This document shows positions 1 through 7,877 of a stretch of 64,000 nt of DNA, one piece after another. Below the pieces are notes generated by a model. The model ran no database searches and was not told the DNA's origin. It worked only from the letters and a program-made list of their open reading frames with translations. Both the position numbers and the translations under genes were made by a program. Numbering within the stretch: position 1 is the first letter of the stretch; each line of letters begins with the position of its first letter. The DNA is taken from the NCBI GenBank assembly GCA_000434015.1, contig HF999519.1:159723-223722 (forward strand). The letters run 5' to 3'. This stretch comes from Clostridium sp. CAG:571 (lineage in GTDB: Bacteria; Bacillota; Clostridia; TANB77; CAG-508).

Positions 1-13
1 AATAATAAAAAGA

Positions 14-49
14 AAAGAGGATAAAATTAGTTAATAATTTTTCCTCTTT
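14..49. terminator. Hairpin terminator at window edge
   Basis: The stem AAAGAGGA pairs with TCCTCTTT. The same kind of hairpin follows the repeat at 8869-8950, so the unit ending at the left edge of the window may be another copy of that repeat. Confidence 0.5.
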
Positions 50-80
50 AATATATAATAAAGATACAATAGATTATGAA

Positions 81-314
81 GTGATTTCTGATAAAGTTTA
101 TAACGATTTTATGATGCATGAATGCATTGCATTAAATGATAGAAAGACAATTATTGATTATTGGTTATGTGTTATTGCTTTTATTTATGATTTAAATTTT
201 ACTGTTTCTTTAAAATATGTTAAAGACAATAATTATGTTAATAAGCTTATCGATAGATTAGATTATAAAAATATAGAAACTAAACAAACTAAATTTGACA
301 TTAATATTATATGA
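81..314 (+). CDS. Hypothetical small protein or C-terminal remnant
   Basis: A 77-residue open frame with a possible GTG start at 81 and no clear ribosome binding site. The frame stays open upstream to about position 9, across the hairpin at 14-49, so this may be the tail of a decayed gene. The product is acidic and aromatic-rich with one short hydrophobic stretch (DYWLCVIAFIYDLNF). I do not recognise a family. It lies in a stretch full of remnants and repeats. Confidence 0.3.
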   Translation: MISDKVYNDFMMHECIALNDRKTIIDYWLCVIAFIYDLNFTVSLKYVKDNNYVNKLIDRLDYKNIETKQTKFDINII

Positions 315-366
315 TTTGGTTTATAAATTTATACTAATTTTTAATTAATTACCGACTATAGCAATA

Positions 367-1494
367 TTATTGAAACTTGGTTATGTCATCAATTCTTCCA
401 GCAAAATATGGTTTTGTTTTACCTTTTTCTCTTAAAAAGATTGCGAATGTATCATCCACATAAAAATATCTTGGTTCATCTGCTTTTGGCTTTGACACTA
501 CTGATGTTACACTTGCCGTCATATCTATAGCTGCTTCACTTTTAATTTCTCCACCTTTTTCATCTAATGAAAATTTTATAGTTTGTATTGCTTTTTGTAT
601 CTCTGCTGTATCATAATATGGATCTGCTGTTTTAAATTCTTTATTTGCCAATTCTGTATACTCTTTTTTCTCATCAAATTCTAAATTTGGAGCTTTAAAT
701 TCATCTACATTTTTAAAAGATCTGCTTCCTGTATATTTATTAGATTCATTATTCATATTTTCATATATTTCATTAAAATTGCTTCCATTAGGACTTTTAC
801 AGAAAATTACTTCATCATCTGTTTTAGTATTTACAATAATTGCAAAATCATCTTTTGAATTATAATATAATACTGTAATTTGATTTCCTACGGAATTTTC
901 TGTATTTTCATCTATACCAAAATATTGAACATCTTTATATTTATTTCCAAATTTACCATTATCAAGTTTATCAAACTCTTGTAAAAATTCGAATTTTCTA
1001 TATAACATTGTATAGAAAAAATATCTTCTTACATTTGGATTATTAGGATTATCTAGTTCACTCTCTGACCAATTAAAATCATTTAATATATCGCTTGTTT
1101 GATTAAATTTTTCTTTTAGTCCATTCTCTAATTGTTCTTTTAAAGCTAGACTTTTTAGTCCATAAATCTTATAATAGTAATCTTCAGAAAGCATTGTTTC
1201 ATTAAAATCTTCTTTGTTTAAATTTTTTACCATATCTAATTGAGGATTAAATATAACATCTTTCTTTACAACTTCATTTTTCATATCATTCCATACTAAT
1301 TGAAAAGTTCCACACCAACTACTATCAGCTGTTATTGTATCGTTCATTGTAGGTACAACTGTAATTCCTTCAACTGATTGTAATTTTGTTACTTTTTTGC
1401 TAAATATATTTGCTTTGTTTATTACAACAAATACAATTATAAATAATATTATTAAAATTCCAAATATTATTAATATTTTTCTTTTTTTATTCAT
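367..1494 (-). CDS. Membrane-anchored serpin-like protein
   Basis: About 375 residues. The open frame extends to 1503, but the ATG at 1494 (MNKKRK) sits about 8 nt after AGGAG and is the better start. An N-terminal transmembrane segment (residues about 7-26) is followed by an extracellular domain. The motif WCGTFQLVWNDM and the C-terminal end PRYFYVDDTFAIFLREKGK, followed by YFAGRID, resemble the ends of serpin proteinase inhibitors (the F-x-x-D-x-P-F-x-F-x-I and F-x-G-R pattern). A serpin-like inhibitor at the cell surface is therefore likely, but this rests on motif reading only. There is no lipobox cysteine. The gene stands alone, facing left, with no visible operon partner. Confidence 0.5.
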   Translation of the reverse strand: MNKKRKILIIFGILIILFIIVFVVINKANIFSKKVTKLQSVEGITVVPTMNDTITADSSWCGTFQLVWNDMKNEVVKKDVIFNPQLDMVKNLNKEDFNETMLSEDYYYKIYGLKSLALKEQLENGLKEKFNQTSDILNDFNWSESELDNPNNPNVRRYFFYTMLYRKFEFLQEFDKLDNGKFGNKYKDVQYFGIDENTENSVGNQITVLYYNSKDDFAIIVNTKTDDEVIFCKSPNGSNFNEIYENMNNESNKYTGSRSFKNVDEFKAPNLEFDEKKEYTELANKEFKTADPYYDTAEIQKAIQTIKFSLDEKGGEIKSEAAIDMTASVTSVVSKPKADEPRYFYVDDTFAIFLREKGKTKPYFAGRIDDITKFQ

Positions 1495-1596
1495 ATACAT
1501 CATCTCCTGATTTTTATTCTATCATATTTGTTAAACACTGTATATATTTTTGTCATATTTAGTTATTAATTTTTTTATCATTTCTTTCAAATTTTT

Positions 1597-1682
1597 ATAA
1601 AGGGTTTGGGATTGAGTTCCATATTTCGAATTTTGACTAGGGAGGAAAAATTCAGTGCTTGTTAGGAACTATATGGGTGTAC
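1597..1682. repeat. Structured repeat R, copy 1
   Basis: Shares the order AAAGGGTxTGGGA, GAATTT, GGGAG and AAATTCAGTGCTxGxTAG with the copy at 8869-8950. It contains inverted segments (AGTTCC with GGAACT, CCATAT with ATATGG), so it can fold. It overlaps the 3' end of the recombinase remnant. Its role is unknown; a recombination site or mobile-element end is possible. Confidence 0.45.
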
Positions 1683-2084
1683 AAAAATATCTGCTATGCC
1701 TAACTTAAAAAACTTTGTTAATTGTTCAATATAACTACTTCTAAAATTTATTTTATCAATATAAAAATAAAATTCTTCGTTTTTTGTTCTTTAATAATGT
1801 CATTGATTCAATAAATTTTGAAATAAATTCTTGCTTTTCTTCTTTTGATTTTTTGTTCCTCCAGAACCTTTACATTTCATAATTCTGCTACATTTAGGAC
1901 ATTTTAGTTTTTGAAAAAATATATAAACTCTATCTCTTGTGTAACTTCTTTGATTTTTCTCTTTTTGATGTTGTGCCTCATTCCACATAGCACGACTAAT
2001 TATTGGCTCTACTACATTCATATAAATCAAAGTATCTTTATTATTTGATTTTCCTTTTTCAAGATAAAGGCGAAAAAAAATCAA
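1662..2084 (-). pseudogene. Serine recombinase C-terminal remnant
   Basis: The upstream part encodes the end of a recombinase domain and a zinc ribbon (KLKCPKCSRIMKCKGSGG), typical of large serine recombinases. The frame then ends near 1800. A second frame continues at about 1662-1790 with NFRSSYIEQLTKFFKLGIAD, which also looks like a recombinase C-terminus. No catalytic N-terminal domain is present. The frame change does not lie at a CGG, so this is ordinary decay, unlike the CGGN sites elsewhere in the window. It is probably the relic of an integrative element. Confidence 0.6.
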
Positions 2085-2181
2085 CCTTTACAGTTGATTT
2101 TTCAATACTTCGCCAAAGTGCGACGATTTTACTTAATGGAGCGGTTAAACAGCAGGTTACGAACCATAATGCTCTCTTTCT
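2073..2181 (-). ncRNA. Putative small RNA, family S copy 1
   Basis: A minus-strand unit of about 108 nt with its own sigma-A promoter (2188-2216) and an intrinsic terminator (GTTGA/TCAAC stem, then eight Ts). It shares a core with the units at 5505-5613 and 6945-7030: GTTCGTAAGCTG-like, then GCTTAA-like, then CGCTCCAT. Here the core carries paired changes (GGTT with AACC), consistent with a conserved fold. No coding frame is shared by the three copies. Confidence 0.5.
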
Positions 2182-2187
2182 AAAAAT

Positions 2188-2216
2188 ATTATATATGTGT
2201 CGTTATTAAATTTCAA
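2188..2216 (-). promoter_or_regulatory. Promoter of small RNA S1
   Basis: -35 TTGAAA, a 17-bp spacer and -10 TATAAT on the minus strand. The same boxes and spacing occur at the other two S copies. A plus-strand TATAAT follows at 2248-2253, giving a divergent pair. Confidence 0.6.
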
Positions 2217-2292
2217 TAGGCATATGGAAAAAAAGGTCTAAATATTGTATAATTTTTATAGTTTAAAATTAGTAAAAATTCGGAGGATATAC

Positions 2293-2883
2293 ATGAAGAT
2301 AGGAATAGATATAGACAATGTAATATCAAATTTTAATGATACTTTATTAACTGAGTATTTATTACATGACAAAGAATTGAGAAATTCGGGTATTATAAAT
2401 AAAAACGCTGATTATATTAGAAAAGGAATGTTTGATTGGAATGAGGATGAAGAAATCAATTTTTACAAAAATAATATAGAAAGAATAGCAAAAAAATTAG
2501 GCGTTATTGAAGGTGCTAAAGAATACATAGATAAGCTTCATGATGATGGTCATATTATTTGTATTATCACAGGAAGAAATAATGGAGAATATACAGATCC
2601 ATATAATATGACAAAAAAGTGGCTTGAAGATAATAATATTTATTATGATAACTTGATTTTAACAGATGCCTATGATAAATGCGCTAAAACTAAGCAATGT
2701 TTAAAGCATAATATTGATATTATGATTGATGATTCTGTTCGTATATGTAGTGATTGTATTGAAAATGGAATAACAACAATTTTAATGGATACACCTTATA
2801 ACAGATATTCTAATATACAAAGAGTTAAAAGTTGGAAAGAATTTTATAGATATGTCTCAAATAATAAAAAAAAATTAATTTAA
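2293..2883 (+). CDS. NT5C-type 5'-nucleotidase (HAD superfamily)
   Basis: 196 residues, started at the ATG at 2293 because GGAGG lies 7 nt upstream. An upstream in-frame extension would cross that ribosome binding site and place a CGG in frame. The HAD motif I is DIDNVIS near the N-terminus, motif II is ITGRNNG, and the late acidic motif is MIDDS. This is the layout of 5'(3')-deoxyribonucleotidases (NT5C family), cytosolic enzymes that dephosphorylate nucleotides. The next frames carry a nucleoside-hydrolase remnant and an HD phosphohydrolase-type protein, so the neighbourhood has a nucleotide-salvage flavour. The gene follows the divergent promoter of S1. Confidence 0.7.
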   Translation: MKIGIDIDNVISNFNDTLLTEYLLHDKELRNSGIINKNADYIRKGMFDWNEDEEINFYKNNIERIAKKLGVIEGAKEYIDKLHDDGHIICIITGRNNGEYTDPYNMTKKWLEDNNIYYDNLILTDAYDKCAKTKQCLKHNIDIMIDDSVRICSDCIENGITTILMDTPYNRYSNIQRVKSWKEFYRYVSNNKKKLI

Positions 2884-3270
2884 TATTAGATACCGATACT
2901 TATAATGAATGTGATGGTCAATTTGCATTATCATATTTAATAAAATCAAAAGACTTATTTAATATTGAGGCAATAACAGTTGCACCATATTCTCATACAA
3001 AAAGAGATGTAACAGTAAGAGATGAACAAGAGTTAAGTTATAATGAAATTTTAAAGATATGTAATTGGTTAAACTTTAATACAGATAATAAGGTGTTTAA
3101 AGGTTCAATGGATAAATAAAAATTGGTTTGAAACGGAACAAATAAGTTGTCCCAATATAAGAAAGAATACTTCTTATGAAGTATTGGACTATAGACATAA
3201 TATTACTTTGGTTACTAAATTAGATAGAAATAAAATATATGATGATTTATTTAAAAAGTTAGGAGAATAA
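2874..3270 (+). pseudogene. Nucleoside hydrolase remnant with internal deletion
   Basis: The first part (to 3119) begins ILDTDTYNECDGQFALSYLI, the N-terminal nucleotide- and calcium-binding motif of inosine-uridine nucleoside hydrolases, and stops after KVFKGSMDK. A second frame (about 3112-3270) gives a C-terminal-looking end, NITLVTKLDRNKIYDDLF. The roughly 150 central residues expected for the family are missing, so this is a deletion derivative. There is no good start codon. The beginning overlaps the end of the nucleotidase across a run of nine A. The junction is not a CGGN site. Confidence 0.55.
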
Positions 3271-3272
3271 AG

Positions 3273-3881
3273 ATGATATTAACAAGTAAAGAAGCAAGAA
3301 CATTATTAGAAATAGAAAGAAAAAATACAACAGATGATAGATGGATAGAACACTGTATATCTGTAGGTGATAGTGCTGGAAGAATTGCTAAAGCATTATG
3401 TGAAAAAGAAATAAATGTAGATATAGACAAAGCAATTACTCTAGGATATTTACATGATATTGGTAAGTATAATGGTGAGTCACATGGACATGTTATGAGA
3501 GGATATGAATATTTAAAAAACAAAGGATATGATGATGAATATGCTAATATATGTTTAACTCATTCATATTTAAATAATGATATAATATGTACTGCAGGAG
3601 GAGTTCCAAATCCAAAAGATAATCCGTTTTTAACAAAGTTTATAAAAAATCATGAATACACTATAGAAGAAAAATTAATAAATTTATGTGACTTGATGTG
3701 TCCACAAGGAAATAAAGTATTTACAATTGATAAAAGGTTGATTGATATAATGATTAGAAGAGGTGCATATTCTAACACTCAGTATCATATTAAAGAAACA
3801 TATAAATTAAAAGAATATTTTGATAATTTATTAGGATATAATTTGTATGATTTGTTTCCAAAAATAAAAGAAAATTTATAA
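3273..3881 (+). CDS. HD-domain phosphohydrolase-like protein
   Basis: 202 residues, preceded by TTAGGAG at a good distance. It carries the HD metal-binding pattern: an early His in WIEHCISVGD, then YLHDIGKYNG, a His in SHGHVMRG, and later acidic residues in NLCDLMC. The length and motif order match small HD hydrolases acting on nucleotides or related phosphate esters. The substrate cannot be deduced. It lies just after nucleotidase and nucleoside-hydrolase sequences. Confidence 0.7.
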   Translation: MILTSKEARTLLEIERKNTTDDRWIEHCISVGDSAGRIAKALCEKEINVDIDKAITLGYLHDIGKYNGESHGHVMRGYEYLKNKGYDDEYANICLTHSYLNNDIICTAGGVPNPKDNPFLTKFIKNHEYTIEEKLINLCDLMCPQGNKVFTIDKRLIDIMIRRGAYSNTQYHIKETYKLKEYFDNLLGYNLYDLFPKIKENL

Positions 3882-4041
3882 AAGGGTTTGTTGCTACAAT
3901 ACTTCCAAGAATATCTTGTACGGTTTTCCAGAAAATTCTAATTCAATAAAAATCACATTTCTACTTGCTATAATTGTATATTTTGCTTTATTTATATATG
4001 TTAAATTTAGAAATAATGAAAACACTAAAGACAATGCTTAG
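3882..4041 (+). pseudogene. C-terminal remnant of a membrane protein, with a CGGT site
   Basis: Immediately after the HD gene, and in the same frame after its stop, the sequence reads LLLQYFQEYLV and meets CGGT at 3921-3924. Read as triplets, the frame stops within a few codons. If CGGT counts as one glycine it continues as GFPENSNSIKITFLLAIIVY and on to a charged tail ending at 4041. That looks like the last transmembrane helix of a transporter, possibly MFS. There is no start signal, so it is probably a 3' fragment left by recombination. Function is not inferred. Confidence 0.4.
3921..3924 (+). other. Tentative CGGT quadruplet glycine site
   Basis: Codon-aligned CGGT after GTA. Reading four bases as glycine keeps the frame open to 4041. 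Tentative because the host ORF is only a fragment. Confidence 0.45.
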
Positions 4042-4061
4042 TTAGCATTGTCTTTAGTGTT
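4021..4061. terminator. Strong hairpin, terminator-like
   Basis: A perfect 18-bp stem (AACACTAAAGACAATGCT and its complement) with a 5-nt loop. It lies at the end of the remnant and before the convergent MFS gene. No long T-run follows. Confidence 0.55.
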
Positions 4062-4158
4062 ATAAAGTATTAGATTTATAAAAAATAAAATAATATACTT
4101 GTTACTATAATGGAATCAGGTGAATGTGAAGCTGCTATATTATCATATTTTTAGTAAA

Positions 4159-5367
4159 TTATAATAGCTTTAAATAAGTTTTTCTAAATTGGACTAGACC
4201 CATTAACACCAACATTATTAAAAAGATTAATACGTATATAAGTGAATACTTGAGTAATATTAAAGATATACAACATCCAAATATTGCCTTAAATATTTTA
4301 TATGAAAGTGACAAATATGTAAGTGCTGATTGATGTTCTTCTGAATTTGAATTTCTTAATATTGCATCTTGAATAACAGCATTGAATGAGTCTATCAATA
4401 CTACAATTATTGCATAAGCAAAACCCATAATTGAAAATTTAATTAATAAATTACTTATTAAATAATAACTAAATATTAATAAAATAAATGATATTAATAG
4501 TAAAATAGGTAATATATAAATTAATTTCTCTCTAAATTTAATATATACTTTATTAAAAATTATGTTAGATATAATTCTTACTATTCTTGATATAAATATG
4601 ATTATACCAAAATAATATGTTGTATTTGTAATATCAAAGAAAGTTTTCAAATTATCCTGTATAAATAACTCTGTATTACTAAATCCTAAAGCTATACATG
4701 CTCTTATTATTCCAAAAAATAAAATAATATTAAATATTGTATTACTTTTTGGAATAATCTTACTAAAATTGCTTTTTTCTTCAATCTCTTCTGTACTTAA
4801 TAATTTTACATCATTTATAAATAAAGACATTAAAGAAATTATTATACAGGAGCCAGCACAAAAAAACATAGGAAGGTAATGATTTAAATTAAATAAATAA
4901 CTTGCTAATAATGCTATTATTGCTGTTAAAACTGAATATAACAAAAATGATTTGTTCTTATATTTAATATATTCATTATCTTTATTTAAAAATTTTAAAT
5001 TATTACGAAGTATTATATTTATCATATCATTAAAAACAAAAGCAATTGACTCTAATATAAATCCCAACATTATTATATAAAAATTTCCAAAAGTAATACA
5101 TAATACTGATATTAATAACATAAATGCGCCTATGCGTACAGAATAGGTGTTACCAATTTTCTTCATAATTTTTAAAATAAATGGTTGAGATATTATGCTT
5201 ATTATTGTTGAAATTGTACCAAGCATTGTTATTTGCGATAGGCTTAAATTTTTAGCTATTGTAAAAAATAATGTACTTATTGGAGTATAAAATAATAATC
5301 CATATGAAATTCCCATATACCAAGGAAGTATTTTTAATATTTTTTTTGATTTATTTATTTGATCCAT
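4159..5367 (-). CDS. MFS-type multidrug or solute exporter
   Basis: 402 residues with about twelve hydrophobic helices in two halves, separated by a charged loop around residues 190-210 (STEEIEEKSNFSK). This is the size and layout of a 12-TM major facilitator permease of the plasma membrane. The N-terminus MDQINKSKKILKILPWYMGIS precedes the first helix, without a signal peptidase site. The substrate cannot be told; efflux is a guess from the type. The start is supported by GATGAGG upstream. The gene is transcribed against its neighbours and sits between repeat units, as expected of a mobile accessory gene. Confidence 0.65.
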   Translation of the reverse strand: MDQINKSKKILKILPWYMGISYGLLFYTPISTLFFTIAKNLSLSQITMLGTISTIISIISQPFILKIMKKIGNTYSVRIGAFMLLISVLCITFGNFYIIMLGFILESIAFVFNDMINIILRNNLKFLNKDNEYIKYKNKSFLLYSVLTAIIALLASYLFNLNHYLPMFFCAGSCIIISLMSLFINDVKLLSTEEIEEKSNFSKIIPKSNTIFNIILFFGIIRACIALGFSNTELFIQDNLKTFFDITNTTYYFGIIIFISRIVRIISNIIFNKVYIKFREKLIYILPILLLISFILLIFSYYLISNLLIKFSIMGFAYAIIVVLIDSFNAVIQDAILRNSNSEEHQSALTYLSLSYKIFKAIFGCCISLILLKYSLIYVLIFLIMLVLMGLVQFRKTYLKLL

Positions 5368-5504
5368 TTGTATACCTCATCTACTTAATTTATATCAATT
5401 TATTAGAGTAATAAATATAGAGTATCTTCAATAATTACTTTGTGTAGTTCAACATATTAATTATTCTAATCATATCATATCGCACTTTTCTTTGCAATAA
5501 CGCA

Positions 5505-5613
5505 CAAAAAAATCAACTATTACTAGTTGATTTAATCATTAACGTCACATTGGTGCAACGATTTTACCTTATGGAGCGGTTAAGCAACAGCTTACGAACT
5601 AAGTTCTCTTTAT
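5505..5613 (-). ncRNA. Putative small RNA, family S copy 2
   Basis: A minus-strand unit of about 109 nt. It has its own promoter (5620-5648) and a terminator with the stem AATCAACTA/TAGTTGATT followed by six or more Ts. The core GTTCGTAAGC-TGTT-GCTTAAC can pair as a stem with a CGT bulge. A second hairpin, GCAC-CAAT-GTG, lies before the terminator. It shares its core with copies 1 and 3. Confidence 0.5.
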
Positions 5614-5619
5614 AGAAAT

Positions 5620-5648
5620 ATTATATATGAATTATTATTAAATTTCAA
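5620..5648 (-). promoter_or_regulatory. Promoter of small RNA S2
   Basis: TTGAAA, 17 bp, TATAAT on the minus strand. A plus-strand TATAAT at 5680-5685 lies at the same offset as in the other copies and could start the gene at 5753. Confidence 0.6.
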
Positions 5649-5752
5649 TGGTAGTGTAGAAAAATTTAACGACTAATGGTATAATTTTTTTAGCTAGTTA
5701 ATTATAAATTGATTTTATAATTTGTATACAATAAAAAAATAAGGGGTAGAAA

Positions 5753-6961
5753 ATGAAAAGATTATTTCGAATAAGTTTTGATATATTTTTAACATCTGTA
5801 ACACCAATTTTAGGATGGTTTTTACTTGGTATTTTAGTGGATAAAAATTTAATTAATATATTTTCACTTATATATCCAATGCAGTTTGTTATAAGTAGTA
5901 TACAGAGTATTTTTGGAACAGGTGCCAATATAAGTGCTATTAAGGATGATAATAAAGATAGTGTCTTTTCAGGATTTATATTGGGTACAATTTTAGGAGT
6001 ATTAATATTAGGTAGTATTGTTTTAAATATAGATAAATATATAACATTTATGAATATGGATATACAAACATATAGAATATTTGCGGTTTATGCTGTAATT
6101 CAAATGTTCTTACAATTATTATTGAATCTTGCATTGTGTAAGTTGTATTATGAAGATAATAATAAAAGAGCAAACAAATATAGTTTCTTTTTTAATTTAA
6201 TAAACTTTTTGACATTAGTAATTATGAGTATAATAACAAAAAATCAAATTGTAATTTCTAGTACTTCGTTATTTGCTACAACAATATTTACTTTGCTTAT
6301 GATATTTAGAACAGTAAAAATAACTGGATTTAAAATTAATTTAAGAAATTGTATCAAATATGATTCTGTTTATTTATTTGCAAAAATCAGTATGTTTATA
6401 ATTTATTTATTTGGTTTTAAGAATACATTTAATTTTGGTGCAAAATATATTTTAGCAACTTCTTTTGCAGTCTTAATAACTGATACTCAATGGGATATAT
6501 CTTATGCCATAAAAACAGTTGCTCAAATTGATATTACAAAAAGAATTTTTTCATATAAACAACATATAAAAAATAGTAGAAAACTAATTTATATTTTGAT
6601 TTTATCTACTTTTATAATGGGAGTGATTTTATATCCAAGTTATAAATCAGATTTAACTGCTACATTATTTATTGTAAGTATAGAATTAATATCTTTATAT
6701 TTATATCCTGTTTATATAACAAAATTGACATTTATACAATTAGAGTATTCTGCTATAAAAGCAACAATTAGTAAACAAATTGCAAATATATTGCGTATAT
6801 TTTGCTCTTTCATACCATCGCCATTTTGTACTTCGTTTGGACTTGCAGCTTCTGTTGTTTATCAGTTAACATCAACACATTATATGATTAATAAAAATAA
6901 CCTTAATCTAGAAATGATAAATAATGTACAAGATTTAGGTAAAATAAAAACTTACGAATAA
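5753..6961 (+). CDS. Polytopic membrane protein, MATE/flippase-like
   Basis: 402 residues with about twelve predicted membrane helices. It starts MKRLFRISFDIFLTS directly after AAGGGG. The pattern (a first helix ending in GWFLLGILVD, then paired helices and a short cytoplasmic tail) recalls MATE-type or polysaccharide-flippase exporters, but I see no diagnostic motif, so the family is uncertain. It lies between S copies 2 and 3, and its last codons overlap the terminator of S3 on the other strand. Accessory cargo is the likely status. Confidence 0.45.
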   Translation: MKRLFRISFDIFLTSVTPILGWFLLGILVDKNLINIFSLIYPMQFVISSIQSIFGTGANISAIKDDNKDSVFSGFILGTILGVLILGSIVLNIDKYITFMNMDIQTYRIFAVYAVIQMFLQLLLNLALCKLYYEDNNKRANKYSFFFNLINFLTLVIMSIITKNQIVISSTSLFATTIFTLLMIFRTVKITGFKINLRNCIKYDSVYLFAKISMFIIYLFGFKNTFNFGAKYILATSFAVLITDTQWDISYAIKTVAQIDITKRIFSYKQHIKNSRKLIYILILSTFIMGVILYPSYKSDLTATLFIVSIELISLYLYPVYITKLTFIQLEYSAIKATISKQIANILRIFCSFIPSPFCTSFGLAASVVYQLTSTHYMINKNNLNLEMINNVQDLGKIKTYE

Positions 6962-7030
6962 TTAAGTTCGTAAGTTTATTTCTTATGGAGCGATTAAGCT
7001 ACAGCTTACGAACTACAACGCTCTCTTTCT
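6945..7030 (-). ncRNA. Putative small RNA, family S copy 3
   Basis: A minus-strand unit of about 85 nt with promoter 7037-7065. Its core GTTCGTAAG can pair with CTTACGAAC, which is also the 5' arm of the terminator hairpin, so two competing folds are possible. The terminator overlaps the last codons of the plus-strand gene ending at 6961. Confidence 0.5.
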
Positions 7031-7036
7031 AAAATT

Positions 7037-7065
7037 ATTATATATGAATTAGCATTAAATTTCAA
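7037..7065 (-). promoter_or_regulatory. Promoter of small RNA S3
   Basis: TTGAAA, 17 bp, TATAAT on the minus strand. A plus-strand TATAAT at 7097-7102 serves the gene at 7122. Confidence 0.6.
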
Positions 7066-7121
7066 TGGGAGTATATGAATATTTTAGTATTTATTGTATA
7101 ATTAAATCATGGGAGGATTTT

Positions 7122-7859
7122 ATGCTTGATAATTTAGTGGATAATAGAAAATTAGAAAAATATAACGAACATATAACTAGATTAGAGGATTTATTTAAAA
7201 GTGTTGTAATTGTAGGAAATTATGAAGAATATCGTTTAGCACCTTGCCTTATGCTGTTTAATTTTATTGATTTATTAAGAGGTGTTACTATTTTAGATTC
7301 TAACCATATGGTAACATCTGGAAATATTATTATTCGTTCAATGTTTGAAATTTTACTTGATTTTTTATATTGTGAAACGGATAGAAAGTTGTATTTAAGA
7401 TTTGGGGAATATCAAGATGTTAATCGTGTACTGTTATATAAAAGTGTGCCACAAAATATTAAAGATAAGGTTGATAAAGAAGATTATAATAATATAACAG
7501 TCCCTAATTTTGAAAGGTTTAAAATTAAATATAATATTAAAAATGAAAAAAAAGAACTTTCAAATTGGTGCGGCAAATCAATATTTCAGAGGGTAAAAAT
7601 AGTATCTAAAAAAATTCCAGAAATATTAGATTTATATTATAATATTTACAAACTAAATTGTGATTATACTCACAATTACGCTGGAACTATAACGCAGTAT
7701 GTTAATTATAATAATAAGAGTCTCAATGCTAATTATAGTAATAAACATAATAAAGATAAGTTTTGTTTAATAAGACAAATAAACAGTCTTACTGACATCT
7801 TTTATAATGAATTTAAAAAACAATATGCAAATGTATCTTTAGCAAATTTAGAATTTTAA
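7122..7859 (+). CDS. DUF5677-like hypothetical protein
   Basis: 245 residues from the ATG at 7122, chosen because GGGAGG lies 5 nt upstream and TATAAT at 7097-7102. The open frame begins earlier at 7065, but that would overlap the S3 promoter. The helical segment with SGNIIIRSMFEILLDFLY and a later DYTHNYAG resembles DUF5677-type proteins (an arginine-containing helix, then a histidine region), often annotated near defence or transfer functions. The function is unknown. It ends 18 nt before the kinase gene, so the two are probably co-transcribed. Confidence 0.4.
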   Translation: MLDNLVDNRKLEKYNEHITRLEDLFKSVVIVGNYEEYRLAPCLMLFNFIDLLRGVTILDSNHMVTSGNIIIRSMFEILLDFLYCETDRKLYLRFGEYQDVNRVLLYKSVPQNIKDKVDKEDYNNITVPNFERFKIKYNIKNEKKELSNWCGKSIFQRVKIVSKKIPEILDLYYNIYKLNCDYTHNYAGTITQYVNYNNKSLNANYSNKHNKDKFCLIRQINSLTDIFYNEFKKQYANVSLANLEF

Positions 7860-7877
7860 AATAGGGAGGTTATAATT

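Noticed and set aside
2281..2285. CGGAGG before the nucleotidase (also at 18430 and 22453) as quadruplet sites
   Set aside because: These are Shine-Dalgarno sequences upstream of the start codons.
2862..2885. Programmed -1 frameshift on the nine-A run linking nucleotidase and nucleoside hydrolase
   Set aside because: The downstream part lacks its middle third, so it is a decayed gene; the overlap is more likely a deletion scar.
5571..5600. Integron attC-like sites (GTTAAGC box) at the S repeats
   Set aside because: Only one side fits the attC core, copy 3 lacks it, and the units have conserved promoters and terminators, so small RNAs explain them better.
6980..7020. Degenerate tRNA genes ending in GCTCCA in the S repeats
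   Set aside because: No cloverleaf can be drawn: the T loop lacks the invariant A58 and the acceptor has no 5' partner.
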